Assembly: GCA_025201365.1 (NCBI GenBank)
Contig: JAIXMF010000007.1
Location: 248,001-312,000 of the forward strand
DNA: 64,000 bases
Direction of reading: 5' to 3'
Origin: Syncephalis plumigaleata
Lineage: Eukaryota > Zoopagomycota > Zoopagomycetes > Zoopagales > Piptocephalidaceae
This document shows, one piece after another, positions 1 through 11,799 of the stretch. Numbering within the stretch: position 1 is the first letter of the stretch; every line of letters begins with the position of its first letter. The notes beneath the pieces were generated by a model that ran no database searches, was not told where the DNA came from, and saw only the letters and a program-made list of their open reading frames with translations. The position numbers and the translations under genes are program-made.

Positions 1-1733
1 CTTGCTTGCATATGCATATCTGCATAATATTTACATCCATGACTTTTGTGTTAACCATTCTATTATGCGATAATGTACACAATTGCTAGTAGTAAACAAG
101 AAATAACTAACAATACAGTCGACTGACACTAGGTCTATGCATGCATCTAACTTGTTCTTTCCTTTTTTCGCTTCTTTCTTTCACCACTTTCTCTTACCAT
201 TTCCTACTACTAGTACTACGGTCGACTTCAACTATGCATATAGCCAATGATACTGCATAAATGATGATGATGATTATTGTCATCATCAGTTCAGTCTACA
301 TGCATAGCGGTCTTTTTCTTTCTATTGATGTGCACACCTCATGGCTTGTCTGTTGCCGTTTAATTTGCCAATCTCTGCATATACTGATAAAGCATCCTGT
401 GCATATTGCTGCATGTACGATTGTGTTTCTTTTTACAAGTCTCGTGGACAAGGCAGCAATAGTAGTAGATGGACTAGTATACGACATAGATAATGCATGC
501 CATTGTACAGATGTAGACCGCAGCATTTTGATAAAACAAGAAGGAAGGAAGAGAGAGCGAGAGAGAAAAAGGAATAAGATCCCGCTGCGGTCTGGCGTGG
601 CATGATATGCAAGCATTGCATTTGCATCTGCATCTACATTACTCATTCTCTACTATGCTATCATGTCATTTTGTTATTTTGTCGCCTAGGATTATCGTAG
701 TACGAGTTGTAACATCGTATTCAATGACAAGTGACAATAGCATTATACACCCTGCAGCATGGCATGAAATCATGCAGGTTTATTCGATGTGTATGTACAA
801 ATGTATGAATGTATGTGTGTCTGTGTGTGTGTGTGTTCATGCATGTAAGTGGCACACACTTACCATTGCTTCACCTTTGCATATGTACCCCTCATTCTGT
901 AACTACTCCTGTTGACCCGTACTTTTTCATACTATACGCTTTTCATTCCAGCTAGCTTGAAACAAAAACAACAACAACACAATGACAACACAATAAGCAA
1001 GCACTACTAGCAGTGAACAAAGTCCGTTCCGCGTGCACATTCATTTACAATGATCAGCTTGATTGAAATGCTCGTTGCACAGCAGCTAAATGCGGATAGG
1101 TTGCATCGTGTCCTTACGGACTCCGCTTTTGCAGAGGAAAGACACTACAATGATTGCTACTGCAACAAGTCGGACAGTGCTGCACTTGAATGGCCGCATC
1201 TCTACTCTTACCACCCTTGGGACTATACTGTCAATTGCTGTTGTCGCTAACCACGCGATTGTCCTAGGGAAGTTACGAGCGTGGTGTTGGCTGCATTTTG
1301 ACTGCAGCTCCTCTGATGTACGACAGAAACACTCTTATCTAAATGCCGCTACTGTTTCTACTCGTTCTTGCTCGCGCGTATATAATTCAGGACGATATTG
1401 ATGCTGACTTTTGATTCTTCACTCACAACCACACGCTCAATCCTATTCACTCACATTTACTGTTTGTTTTCTACTTTTCTTTTCACTTGTCTGAACTCGT
1501 TGTATCTGTACACAACTACATTTGTGTTGTTCAATCGATTGACTAGTATTCTGTTAGTGTTGCTGTAGTTGCTGTTCTTTTTATTTTGTTTTTGTTTTTG
1601 AAATATTCAATAACACACACACAAAAAACATTTTGTGATCGATTATCTACCCAAGGATTGATTATTCAACAACGACAAGACCTACAAGACATACAAGAGT
1701 CACCAATATCAACAGAATTAGTGATATCTCACC
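1..1733. other. Gene-free upstream region
   Basis: No conserved reading frame is recognisable on either strand. The stretch holds T-rich and ATGC-rich low-complexity DNA and a short GT repeat near 815-836. Short open frames here have no domain, signal peptide or splice pattern. The last 150 bases probably contain the promoter and 5' leader of the TPR-like gene that begins at 1734. Confidence 0.55.
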
Positions 1734-3857
1734 ATGGCTACCAGTACACTAAGCGTCAACAATTCAACGGCCCTATTCGCTCATGAGCAATCAATGTCAG
1801 GAGCATCAGCACAAACTTGCCAGGCATGGACAGCTGGTAAGTATTCAGAGACATTAGGAGCATATACACACATACACATATGCACATACATATGTATGGT
1901 GTATGGTGTATAGGATCCCTGACCCGTGTAACCATCGTATATACAAATGAATGGTGTACTAACGCGATTGTTCATTATTTTTTGTTATGTTCCTTAGTGG
2001 CCGTTGCTCTATTGGAGAAAGGTAGGCAGTCGTTTCAAATTAGTAGGCGTTTTAGCGTGAAACGCTATCCGTACGGGGTGCATATTTTGAGACGTTTCAG
2101 TATGGTGGTACAGTTGTTTGATGAGTCTGGTGTCTGTGTGCGTGTATGTGTGCGTGCGTGTATGTGTTTATGTGCGTGCACGGTAATCGCATATGTACAT
2201 GTGCATACATGCATACCTACCTACTTTGCATTCAACATTTCTATATCATGAATGATATACTGCTACTAGTGCTACTAGTACTCATATCACGTGGCGTTCC
2301 CTTTTTCACCTTTTAACTCATCCATACTTGGTACTAATTATCACATTGGTCATTTTATTCTTTTTTCTACTCCACGCTTATCTCATTTATTAGTGCGCAG
2401 CGATAAGTTATCCACGGACAAGTATACGCAGCATTACAACAGGCAGTGGCTGCATGTGAACAAGCACACCGACTTGATCCTGCCGACGTTGACTGTCTTT
2501 ATCGATGGGGACGCGCTAATCTATTGACATTCGAACGGGCGGGTGAACAAGCACATCTAGGATGGCGTTTAGCGCAACTCGCCATGCTATTCGGGTATTC
2601 CAACTGGCATCTACTCGGGATCAACAACACGTCGGTGCATTGCTAGGCTTAGGTCGTGCTCTTTCCGAGCAGGCCAATCTACTATTGCAACAAGCGGATG
2701 ATCCTCAGAACGTCAATGCCACCTCTACTACTAATGCCGCTTATGCGTCACTACAACAATCCATCGTGGTGTATCGTCGTGCCTACATGGCACAAATGAC
2801 TTTCCGCGCCATTTGTGGCCTTAGTCCACCTGGTACACCGACACCAGGTTCTGTCGTCTCACTAGAGGAGGAGGACACGACGAGTACCGATGCACTGATC
2901 AACACGGTCATTTCACTTATCGGTGTATTAGTGCAATTGGCAAACTTGTACGCCGAACAATGGGAGGAAGATGACGAAGATGACGACGATAGTGATGTCA
3001 ATACACGAGTAATGGGTAAGTATCAATTGTTTACGTATTATAACATAATAGATATACTAACTAATCCTTTCTTTCTCTCGCTATTTATCATTTACAGCTA
3101 GTCATGCTGTAACATGTCAGAAACCTTGTATGCCGATGCCATTCACATTCTATCGCAAGCCATTGTGGATGTACCCGATCATCGAGTGGAACTATTAGCG
3201 GAATGGGCCGAGGTACTCGAGACCATGGCCAAGACACGTGCCGACCGAGCTGGCACCTTAGATCCCGCCCTATTCGATGAAGCCATCGTTAAATACGAGG
3301 AAGCCATCGAGGCAGCCATTGCCGTCAACAGCGAACTATTGGCCGATCTCCACTTTGATCATGGACTACTTTGTCACACCATTGCCGATACACGCCTCGT
3401 CGAATTGAACACGCTACACGGCCACGTCTTCTCGGATCCCAGTGCCATCAGCATTCTTCACACGATTATTCGCCCCTATTTCGATCGAGCATGCGCTGCC
3501 TTCCGCAATGCCGTACAAGTAAGCAAGGGCAATGCTGTGATGCAGGAACGACTAGGCGATGCCTGCTTTGTCAATGCCACAATTGCTGCCGACTCCATTT
3601 CAAAGGCACGTCTAATGGCCGAGGCCGAATACTGGTATCGTATGGCGATGACGGCCGATGCCGAGGACGACGAAGTAATCGCTAGACTCGCACAACTATG
3701 CTATCGACAACAACGTATGGGCGAGTGTGTCGCACTACTAGCTCATTGGCAGGCACTCGGTGGTACGGTACAAGATTTAAAGCGTGAAGATCGTGTATTC
3801 TGGCCTGATTTTATCGCTCAAGTACCATTGCTAATGAGTGCCACTCATCAAGCATAA
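1734..3857 (+). CDS. TPR-like helical repeat protein, one apparent frame break
   Basis: The gene has three inferred exons: 1734-1836, 2432-3015 and 3121-3857. The 3' acceptor at 3120 follows a good branch point (CTGTAAC). The product is Ala/Leu-rich with TPR-like helix pairs, such as CEQAHRLDPADVDCLYRWGR and FRNAVQVSKGNAVMQERLGD, and an acidic stretch (EEDDEDDDDSD) at the end of exon 2. TPR repeats normally form scaffold surfaces for protein partners. Within exon 2 the frame with the first repeat (to about 2580) and the frame that continues to 3015 are offset, and no GT-AG pair of reasonable length joins them. This is a sequence error or a real lesion. The 595-bp first intron is long for this locus and could hide an exon. 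I do not recognise the exact family; Ett1/Nro1-like TPR proteins were considered without firm support. Confidence 0.6.
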
Positions 3858-5027
3858 TAAGTGAGGTGGAGATATCATTCATCACCTCCTCATACTATTA
3901 TTACTACTACCATTGTTATTGTTATTTTGTTTGGCAGCTATTACTGCTATGTTCAAATACTGCATATTCGTTTACTTTTCGTTTATTAATCTTTCTCTTT
4001 TCCTTTCGTTCTGTTTCTTTCCTTTGTCTTCATCGTCTTCATCGCCGTTATCCTCTCCTCCTCTTCTCCTTCTCCTCTTCTCCTTCTTATTGACAGGTGT
4101 AGTGTTGCAACTGTATTATTATTATTACTAGTAGTAGTGGTAATAATATGGTTGCCTCACTTACCAAACTATATTATCTGTTGTTTCCTTTCTATTCTTA
4201 TCATGTACACGGTTACTTTTATCGGTTCATTTCATTTCCTGCTCACATACACTTTATCTTCAATCTCCATAATAGGACTATTACCATTGATTACGTTTAT
4301 CTCGATTGATTTTCTTATATTTTTACTATATTATTATATCATCATCATCATTGCTATTACTATTAACTAGATGGCACCTGCTATCTATTAACACCCTTTT
4401 GGTGTATTTCTTCTATTCTAACGATCCTTGTCCCTCATTTATATGGTAATAAGCGCCTATTAGGATATCATCTATGATGGATAGATCATGTTACCTACAT
4501 GCTTGGATGATACTTTATTATTTCATCTAATCCTGTTAACTCGCTCTACTCTTCAATCTAGTCTAGATAGATGTTGATATCGTTTGTATAGGTGCATGTG
4601 TGCGCGTATGTTCCTTTAACAAATAGTATACCTGTGTATTTTGTAGCTATTGCGTTTCTTTCTCTTTTCTTTTTATGATACTTTCTCGTATGTGTGCGCA
4701 CGTCTCTACTCTCTACTCTTCTCTACTCTACTTTTATATCTATTCAACGTAGCATGGTCCTTTTTGACCGCAATATTTATCCTTTTTAACGACGCTTTCT
4801 ACATACTCATTATTCTCGCACACACTTCGACCAAGTTCCTTTTTACTACTATCATTATCACTACTATTTATCGGCTTTGTTTAATAAAAATGACACCTGT
4901 CACTGAACATTGAATAGTCCAGAAAATGTTGTATTATTTACTTGTGTAATCCTCGCCTTTATTTATTTATTTATTTATTGAATCATCGTGTGTTATCCAC
5001 ATCATAGAAAACCATACTCTTTCCTTT
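3858..5027. other. Gene-free, pyrimidine-rich spacer
   Basis: The plus strand is very rich in C and T, with TCT/TTC runs near 3950-4090 and a TTTA microsatellite at 4960-4980. The open frames seen here code only for Leu/Phe/Ser/Tyr-rich low-complexity peptides and are products of base composition. The 3' UTR of the TPR-like gene and the promoter of TEL2 must lie inside. Confidence 0.55.
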
Positions 5028-8000
5028 ATGCATTCTTCTTCGTCACTACGCCAGTGGCTTAGAGAGCTACGTGCTCAACTAGCCAATACGCATACTGATA
5101 TCAATACAGTTCATGCACTGTTAGCTGCTCCTCTAATCTGGTTGGGTATCGATTGTCCTAGTGATAACAGTATCAGTACAGTGGCAACCCACCCGTTGAA
5201 GCTACACTTATCACGCGTATACAACTGGTGGAATCAGCATTCCCTGAACATACTCGCTTTCTACTACGACATGTATGCGTTAATTGGACACTAGCCTTTA
5301 CGAATGAACAACGAAAACAATACTTTGACCCTTACTTCCTATGGATATCTAACAAGGATACTACTACTAGTACTACTACTAGTACTGAAATGCGATTACT
5401 CTTAGGTGCTATTCATGCCAATAGCTTACGCACGCTAACAAACGCACTGTCAGAGGACTGGGCCAATCAGGATCGATTTATTATGTCAACTGTATGGCGA
5501 CTACTCACTAGTTTGATACAGCAATTGGATATTGCTACACTTTATAAAAGCAAATGGATACTACTACGAAAACAACACCAACCTGGCATGATATAGCCAA
5601 TATTCTATGCTCACTACCTACTCGAGTAAGCAATGCAATGGCAGGAGGATCACCAGTAACACCTCTACTAGAAACAACGTATCCTTTATAGTAGATGTTA
5701 TCGTATTAGTTATATGATTTAACCATCTGAACAGCATGTATTTCGTCATATAACTCGATTGATTCATGATGCATTAGAAGTGGAATACATAGAAGGTATA
5801 GCAATTATGATATGCAATATATTAGATGACTAATAGTAGTTTAGATAGTGATACGAATTACGAACTATTCCTTAAGCATATGTCACAGTTTATCGAACGA
5901 TGTATACGATTAGGCTATGGAGGTAGATGCAATCGACTAGTATTGATGTGTATTCACTAATATTGATTAAATGCTTAGAGACTATGACACCTACTCTATT
6001 AGCAACTCATCGAAGATCAGTACATAATGTATGGCCACATCTATTGACACGAATAGCATTACCGCAAAAGCATCAGTTGTTGAAGTTGATATTACAAGAG
6101 TTGATGCATTCCACTCAGGTAATACTAGTGCATATCTATATCTAGTATCTAGTATCTAGTATCTAATTACACTATGATCCTAAGTAGATATTGATTCAGT
6201 AGAACAGACACTCATCAATGCACTAATACAACCTGATTATTTATGTTCAACTAATGAATGGACACAAGAACAAAAGAATATGTATATACATACAATTCAG
6301 CAGTGCTTAATTAATACTCAATGGACAAGCTGGATGGTATATGCATTTATTAAGCATATCATGTCAATATTAGATCAACAAATGGATAAAGGTAAGTGAA
6401 TACTGATGTCATTGATGTAACTGAAATAACCGCGTATGTCACTAGATGATATTCAAGCACAAATACTAAATCAATTGATTGGTCATTGGGGTGAACGTGT
6501 ATTTATTCAGTCAGTGGATAGAGCAGGACAACAAAGTAAGTTGTTACCATAGAGTTATAGTCTACTTACATGTATAATGAATAGGAATAACGCAGATCAT
6601 TCTATTCATGTTGAAGCACGTAACACGTAAAGCAGTGAAGGATGTCGCACATACATCTATTTTCTGGATGCCATTAATAGACGACTAGATAGCATGAATC
6701 ATTTCAATAGAAAGATAGGCATGGTAATTACAAGAGGAAGAGAAATTAGTAATATTGATAAAATTGACTTACTTGTTACATGACAGATTACTGCAGAAGC
6801 ATTCTCAGATATTGCTAGTTCAACAGAGATAAACTTGATTTTGATTTAGATGCAAAAGATGCTGATTCATTTTATTACGCAGTCTTGCCTCTACACCAAA
6901 GTTACCGGAACAATCTACTACTATTGATGATACTCAATTAGTATCGACATTGACACCGAATGATAATGAAGTAGAACAAGAACAAGAACATGGATATGAA
7001 GGCAATGATGATGATGATGATGATCCTGATGCACTTGTTCGACCAATAGATGATTATCGGATCAAGAGGAGGAAGAAGAGGAACAATATAAAGAACTGAA
7101 TAAAATGAAAGGCAAGTACATGACATGTCATCAAATAGACATAATGAATAATGAATGAGAGCAGATGAGAGTACAGAATGGAAAACTCGGAAACCAAGGT
7201 AAATAGTCGAGTGAGATGATGATGCCATCTATTACTTACTAACCATTCAATTAGATATTTACGTGATCTTGTTCAGTATTTGAAATCAGATGATGATATT
7301 GACAAATGGATGGTTGGCATTACAAGTGCAGCAGAGCTTATTGATCTTGTAACTGAAGAAACTTTAGGTATATATATATATAGATATATACAGATTACAC
7401 TATTAATACTATGGTTGTGGTTATTAGCTGTATGGGCAGTATCATTAGCACGACAATTAGTGCACTTACAAGATACATTTGAACAACCGGAATTCATTCC
7501 TGCATTACGTGCTGCATTAATTAGTTTAATGAAGAAGAGTGATGAAGCTACCAGGTAAGTAGCTGTCTATTAATTGTAGATTAGTAAGAGTGGAATGTGA
7601 TTAACCATTCAAAGATATATTATTCAATTTATGAGTGATCGAGATTGTTCATTATCACGACGTGTATTACTACTAGATTGTATACGGCAGTTGACGCATT
7701 ACTTGAATGAATTACCCGCTCCAATTGATAAGGAGGTATGCCATGAATGACTGCATCAATTAATTAATTGTGAATAATACTGACTTGCTAATCAACTAGG
7801 AGGCAAAGATACTACAACCAACTGGCACCGTTGTATGGACATCGTCACGACTTCAATTGGCAACTAGTCAAGGTACAACGAAATGGATGCAACGACATAG
7901 TGCGATTATTCAACAACTACTTGATGCTAGTCTCGATAATGATCCCAGGTAATTGCGTAACATACTCGAGATACTACGTGGAATGATTAACCATTGAAAT

Positions 8001-8520
8001 AGAAGTATTATATTACAAGATGTATTAACACTACGTGCCTATATTACAACACTTGCTGATATGCTTGCATTATCGAGTAAGTTACGTGATGATACCTTAC
8101 TATTTGTGCTAACTAGACATCAATGACTATTAACTAGAAAACTCACCGGATCTATGGCGATTATGTCACCCGTTCATTGAACTATTAATGCCATTACGAT
8201 ATCATCCTAATCCTGAAATAGTTGAGATAGTACTTGTTGGCTTTATTGCCATTGTATCCACATTGAATGCTAATGTGCACACGGAATTCCTAAGTTACAT
8301 ACGACCTATTCATGACTGGCTTACAGGTAAGTGTAGATATACTTATGAATGACGTGTCTATCTATAATAATGATGCTATCAATACTAGGATTATTTACCG
8401 AGTCAGCAGCCGTTCAACTTCAACCACAAATAGTTACACTTGGTTCAGCATTGAGTGCGTTTAGTGAGAAGGCTGAAGTAAATATACATCAAATGCTAGA
8501 TCATTTGGACATTGAATAAC
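5028..8520 (+). CDS. TEL2: TEL2/TELO2 telomere length regulation protein (apparent frame breaks)
   Basis: Tel2/TELO2 is the HEAT-repeat core of the TTT complex (Tel2-Tti1-Tti2), an Hsp90 co-chaperone that matures PIKK kinases such as TOR, ATM and ATR. The family's conserved domain is clear at 7165-7800: TRKPRYLRDLVQYLKSDDD, then LARQLVHLQDTFEQPEF, then SDRDCSLSRRVLLLDCI. Upstream, WHDIANILCSLPTRVSNAM and an acidic linker (DDDDDDPDALVRPIDDY) match its N-terminal solenoid and hinge. About ten small introns separate the exons; the one at 7112 has a GC donor. The start at MHSSSSLRQWLRELRAQL is the first in-frame ATG. The coding sense jumps frame near 5226, 5560, 6655, 6838, 6872 and 7055, while everything after 7100 is intact. 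Because TEL2 is normally essential and single-copy, local sequence errors are as likely as a pseudogene. Confidence 0.8.
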
Positions 8521-8629
8521 AATGATAGTAATAAAAAATAAGAAAATATATTGAATCATTTATTGTGTTTCTCATCCAATTTCATCACTCACATTTCCTA
8601 TTCGCATTTCTCTTTGCCATATACACATT

Positions 8630-9212
8630 ATGGATTCAGAAGCACTTACTTCACCTACATTGCACTCGCCTGCACTGACTGGTCCTTCTGTGTCAACGCC
8701 ATCTGACGGACCAGATACGATCTGGACTACAGCTATGGAGATTGCGCTGTTCCGAGCTATTGCACGACATAAACCGGTTGGTAAGTAATATTGCTGCGCC
8801 ATAACAATTAGTACATATGATCTTACATAGCGACGCCTACTACTATTGCTACTACTATTATACTATTTAGGCTTGCATAAACATTTCCGTATGATGGGTG
8901 TTGTCGAGGAGTATAACCGTCAGTCACCTATTAAACTTAACGCCGACGATATTTGGACGCACTTGTCCACAATGTACGATTTGAATTCACTTGACGAAAT
9001 GGCAAGTAGTCGCGCTATTCAATATACATGTATTGATTACATCACATCATACGCTGACTATATATATATATATATACATGCTGCCTATTGCTATCTTATA
9101 GGAAGAGGAGAATGATCATAGTGAATTGAAGTGGCCAGTACCTGGTACGGATTCATCAGAAGTACTCGACTTTTCATTGCCATCGCGTGATTTTGACGAG
9201 CTATTCAAGTAG
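8630..9212 (+). CDS. EAF7: NuA4 histone acetyltransferase subunit Eaf7 (CT20/MRGBP family)
   Basis: Eaf7 (human MRGBP) is a small subunit of the NuA4/TIP60 acetyltransferase that binds the Eaf3/MRG15 chromodomain protein. Three exons, 8630-8780, 8871-9001 and 9102-9212, give a protein of about 130 residues. The CT20 core is visible: MEIALFRAIARHKPVG joined to LHKHFRMMGVVEEYNR, then DDIWTHLSTMYDLNSLDEM, followed by an acidic/aromatic tail ending FDELFK. The second intron starts with GCAAGT instead of GTAAGT and contains an AT microsatellite near 9060. The ATG lies 110 bases after the TEL2 stop on the same strand, so the promoter is short or shared with the TEL2 3' end. Confidence 0.85.
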
Positions 9213-9394
9213 TAGCAGTAGCAGTAGCAATATTAGTAGTAATCATCAGTATTCGCCTTTTATTATTCAATGGATATTGTATAGACTGTAAAATCTAGCA
9301 TTAATAAACATGATAATCACTTTTTGATATTAACTTGTCGTCTATGTCAAGTCAATTAATACGCGTCTTATTAAGAGTGGAAATGCTAACATTA

Positions 9395-9420
9395 CAGGCT
9401 TTTTCCATCCAATTTGCGTA
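9395..9420 (+). repeat. Left terminal inverted repeat
   Basis: This copy pairs with the inverted copy at 9971-9996 over about 26 bases; the first bases differ (CAGGC against CAGTG) and the core is identical. It is preceded by TA. On the coding (minus) strand it is the 3' end of the Fanzor element. Confidence 0.8.
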
Positions 9421-9495
9421 GTTAGCCTTCTGTCTTTATGAATAAATAATGATGATGTTATCACTTACAAGTATTTCTACTCCGTATTTTGGGGT

Positions 9496-9521
9496 GCCAC
9501 AGTCGTTTGGGCGACAGTGGC
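9496..9521 (-). ncRNA. Hairpin after the Fanzor stop, candidate guide-RNA (omega-RNA-like) scaffold
   Basis: GCCACAGTCG at 9496-9505 pairs with CGACAGTGGC at 9512-9521 around a six-base loop, giving ten pairs with one mismatch in the middle. A short outer pairing (GTAT at 9484-9487 with ATAC at 9531-9534) may extend it. It begins about 20 bases after the Fanzor stop codon on the minus strand, inside the element. In TnpB and Fanzor systems the guide RNA scaffold lies at or just past the end of the nuclease gene and ends at the transposon boundary. The assignment is by position and structure only. Confidence 0.4.
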
Positions 9522-9541
9522 GGGTTGACGATACAACCTGG

Positions 9542-9760
9542 TTAATTTGTTTTTTGATGTTTAGATCCCTCTTGATCTTGATCTTCATTTAGTGAATGCT
9601 TTGCGAATGTACTAGGCTCAGGAGGAGAAACGGCACGTCGTTGGAATTGTGTTGGAATAGGGTTGTCCTCACGAACACTGCGGATAATCTGAATAAAATT
9701 CAGACATGCAGCCATATCCCGATTCCATACACGATAATCAATAGCTACTTGTAAGTACAT
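9542..9760 (-). pseudogene. Fanzor nuclease C-terminal fragment
   Basis: The frame reads YRVWNRDMAACLNFIQIIR and goes on to NPIPTQFQRR, then a polar Glu/Asp/Gln-rich tail. The NRD-x-x-A-x-x-N block is the RuvC-III motif of TnpB/Fanzor proteins, whose Asp is catalytic. The RuvC-I and RuvC-II motifs and the zinc ribbon that should precede it are missing, so this is a remnant and not a working nuclease. The nominal start Met is not meaningful; similarity begins around 9735. Confidence 0.7.
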
Positions 9761-9970
9761 GACATGGCAATATTCAACTATACTAGTACACTTGTATCGT
9801 CTATCTTATAGAATTGATGATGATAGTTATCGCTATCAATCAATGATCCATTACTGAATACTGAATTGTTATTATTATCATGCTGTATCAATTGCCATTT
9901 CTACGGTGATAATGGTGTTAACAATTGTGTAAATCCATTTATTAATGAACTGCAAATGTTAAAGGATAAA

Positions 9971-9996
9971 TGCGCAAATTGGATGGAAAAACACTG
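9971..9996 (-). repeat. Right terminal inverted repeat
   Basis: Reverse complement of the left end; it finishes in CACTG followed by TA. On the minus strand it reads CAGTG followed by the shared TTTTTCCATCCAATTTGCG core, the usual start of Tc1/mariner-like ends, and marks the 5' end of the element. Confidence 0.8.
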
Positions 9997-10119
9997 TATT
10001 GCTGTAAAGTAGGAATTTAAAAAATATTTTTTCTATTTATCGCTTTTTGACGATTCTTGCCATTATTTTACGGATTCTCGTTTTGATTGTTGTCCTCATT
10101 AACTTGATCTAAAGTAATA

Positions 10120-11533
10120 ATGTACACGCGTATTGCTAGTAATGCTATGGGTAGAATTACCTTGAGAAGGTAAGTTATACGCTATATAATATAGTTGAAC
10201 ATGTTTACTTATTTGATATCAACTCTATCAATAATAGCACGGGTCTATCAGCTTTGTCTACACCAATAATTGCTCATAGACAGTCAGTAAGTAGTATTCT
10301 AGTTGTAGTAACATGTATATTTATGTATGTGTATGTATGTATGTATGTATGTACTATAGGCAACACGTATCAATCAGCATGCTCGTCAGCTTTCGTCGTT
10401 CAGTAATACGTGGTCTAAACGACCTTCCACCGGTTTAGCAAGTATCCGCGGTGCTAGTTCTAACTTTGCCGCCATCCACAAGCTAAGCAGTGTTCGTTTC
10501 TCGTCGACGTTTAGCAATCAAACGGAAGCAGTGGGTGTTGCTCCATTGACTGCACCAGTAACACCAGAGATCAGCATTGACACTACTAGTCAAGTGGTAG
10601 ATCCAGTGGCGGCGGATACAGTAGTCAATGCTGCTAATACAGCCCTGCATATCGGTGATTTCAAAGCGATGGGTCTCGCCAATTATACACCAGTTGGTGC
10701 GGTAGAAGCTCTACTGGAGGCCGTTCAAGTATGGACAGGTATGCCATGGTGGTTGACCATTCCCGCCGTTACGGTTATGGTACGTGCTGCAATGGTGCCA
10801 ATTATGGCGGCACAACAGCGTAACACTGTCGCCCTACACAATGTTAGTCCGGAAATGGAGAAGATCAAGAAGAAGTTGGTTCGCGCGCAACAGGATAAGG
10901 ACACGGCCTCTGTTGCTATTCATTCGCAAGAGATACGCGTGTTATTCGAGAAGAATAATGTCAGCCCGATTAGAACGCTATTCCTGTCACTCTCACAATT
11001 CCCGGTGTTTATCTCGTTCTTCCTCGCTCTGCGTAATATGTCGGCCATTCCCGTGCCACAAATGACGGTGGGTGGTCTCGCTTGGTTTGAGAATTTAGCA
11101 GTAGCTGATCCCACCTACATATTTCCCGTTCTGTCGAGTTTAAGTTTCTTGGCCACGTCAGAGGTAGGTTTACTATTCGATACTTGTACCAATACCATCG
11201 ATTGATGACTGAAATACTACCATATAGTTGAACATGCACTTCAATCCTAACACCGCCATGTCATCTCACATGAAATTGGCCATTCGTGTGCTACCCGCAG
11301 CAATGATCGTTTTCACCGCGTCACTTCCAGTGGTAAGTTATTATAGAATAATCGTGTAGATATACAGATATTCATATATTCATCGATGATATTGGTAGTC
11401 TCTTCATATCTACTGGCTCGCATCAAGTCTCTTTTCTATACTCCAGATCATTGCATTCCGTATGCCATTGATACGTAAACTGCTACGAATTCCCGCCTCT
11501 ATCGAGCATCCAAAGGCGTTTATACGTAAATAA
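10120..11533 (+). CDS. OXA1: Mitochondrial inner membrane insertase Oxa1
   Basis: Oxa1 inserts mitochondrially encoded and some imported proteins into the inner membrane (YidC/Oxa1/Alb3 family). Five exons (10120-10169, 10238-10286, 10360-11163, 11228-11332, 11399-11533) give 380 residues. The first 80 residues are rich in Arg, Ser and Ala with almost no acid, as expected of a matrix presequence. The core follows: a first TM around LTIPAVTVMVRAAMVPIM, a charged helix (EMEKIKKKLVRAQQDKD), the FPVFISFFLALRNMS segment, and a last TM (HIYWLASSLFSILQ) that matches the YW-x-x-S-N-x-F-S consensus. The C-terminal tail is short (about 28 residues), while many Oxa1 proteins carry a long ribosome-binding coiled coil. 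Length and all splice phases agree. Confidence 0.93.
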
Positions 11534-11799
11534 CTTAATAGTAAATGAAGCATTAGTACAAGATTTACTATTGACGAATTATGCACGCACATACATATAT
11601 CTATGCTAATATCAAACAAACTAGCTATAATAAAAAGAAAAGAGAATAAATCTTGCACTAATGAATATAAATGTTATGAAATTAGTTTATTAACTGGCTA
11701 ATATAATGTAATCCTCAATAAGAATCAGGATTGAATATTTGCCTATACAGTATATACTAATGAATAGAACAAGGAAGAGCTCTACTGTATAATTGCCAG

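Larger units (their letters stand above)
9395..9996 (-). mobile_element. Non-autonomous Fanzor-bearing DNA transposon remnant with TIRs and TA target duplication
   Basis: A 602-bp element is bounded by inverted repeats sharing TTTTTCCATCCAATTTGCG. The left copy starts CAGGC at 9395 and the right copy ends CACTG at 9996. A TA dinucleotide lies immediately outside each end (9393-9394 and 9997-9998), the mark of Tc1/mariner-type insertion. Inside, the minus strand encodes the C-terminal RuvC-III region of a Fanzor protein (9542-9760) with its stop about 150 bases from the left end. The right-hand third has no recognisable coding, so the element looks internally deleted and non-autonomous. Fanzors are eukaryotic relatives of the RNA-guided TnpB nucleases and are known to ride in mariner-like and other transposons. 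A related terminal fragment is at 28289-28344. Confidence 0.8.

Noticed and set aside
4650-4913. Hydrophobic open frames in T-rich DNA
   Set aside because: Phe/Leu/Ser/Tyr composition follows from the pyrimidine-rich strand; no splice or domain evidence.
5200-7060. Explaining the TEL2 frame changes by extra introns
   Set aside because: No GT/GC-AG pairs of plausible length exist at the change points, and the conserved residues on both sides are nearly adjacent.
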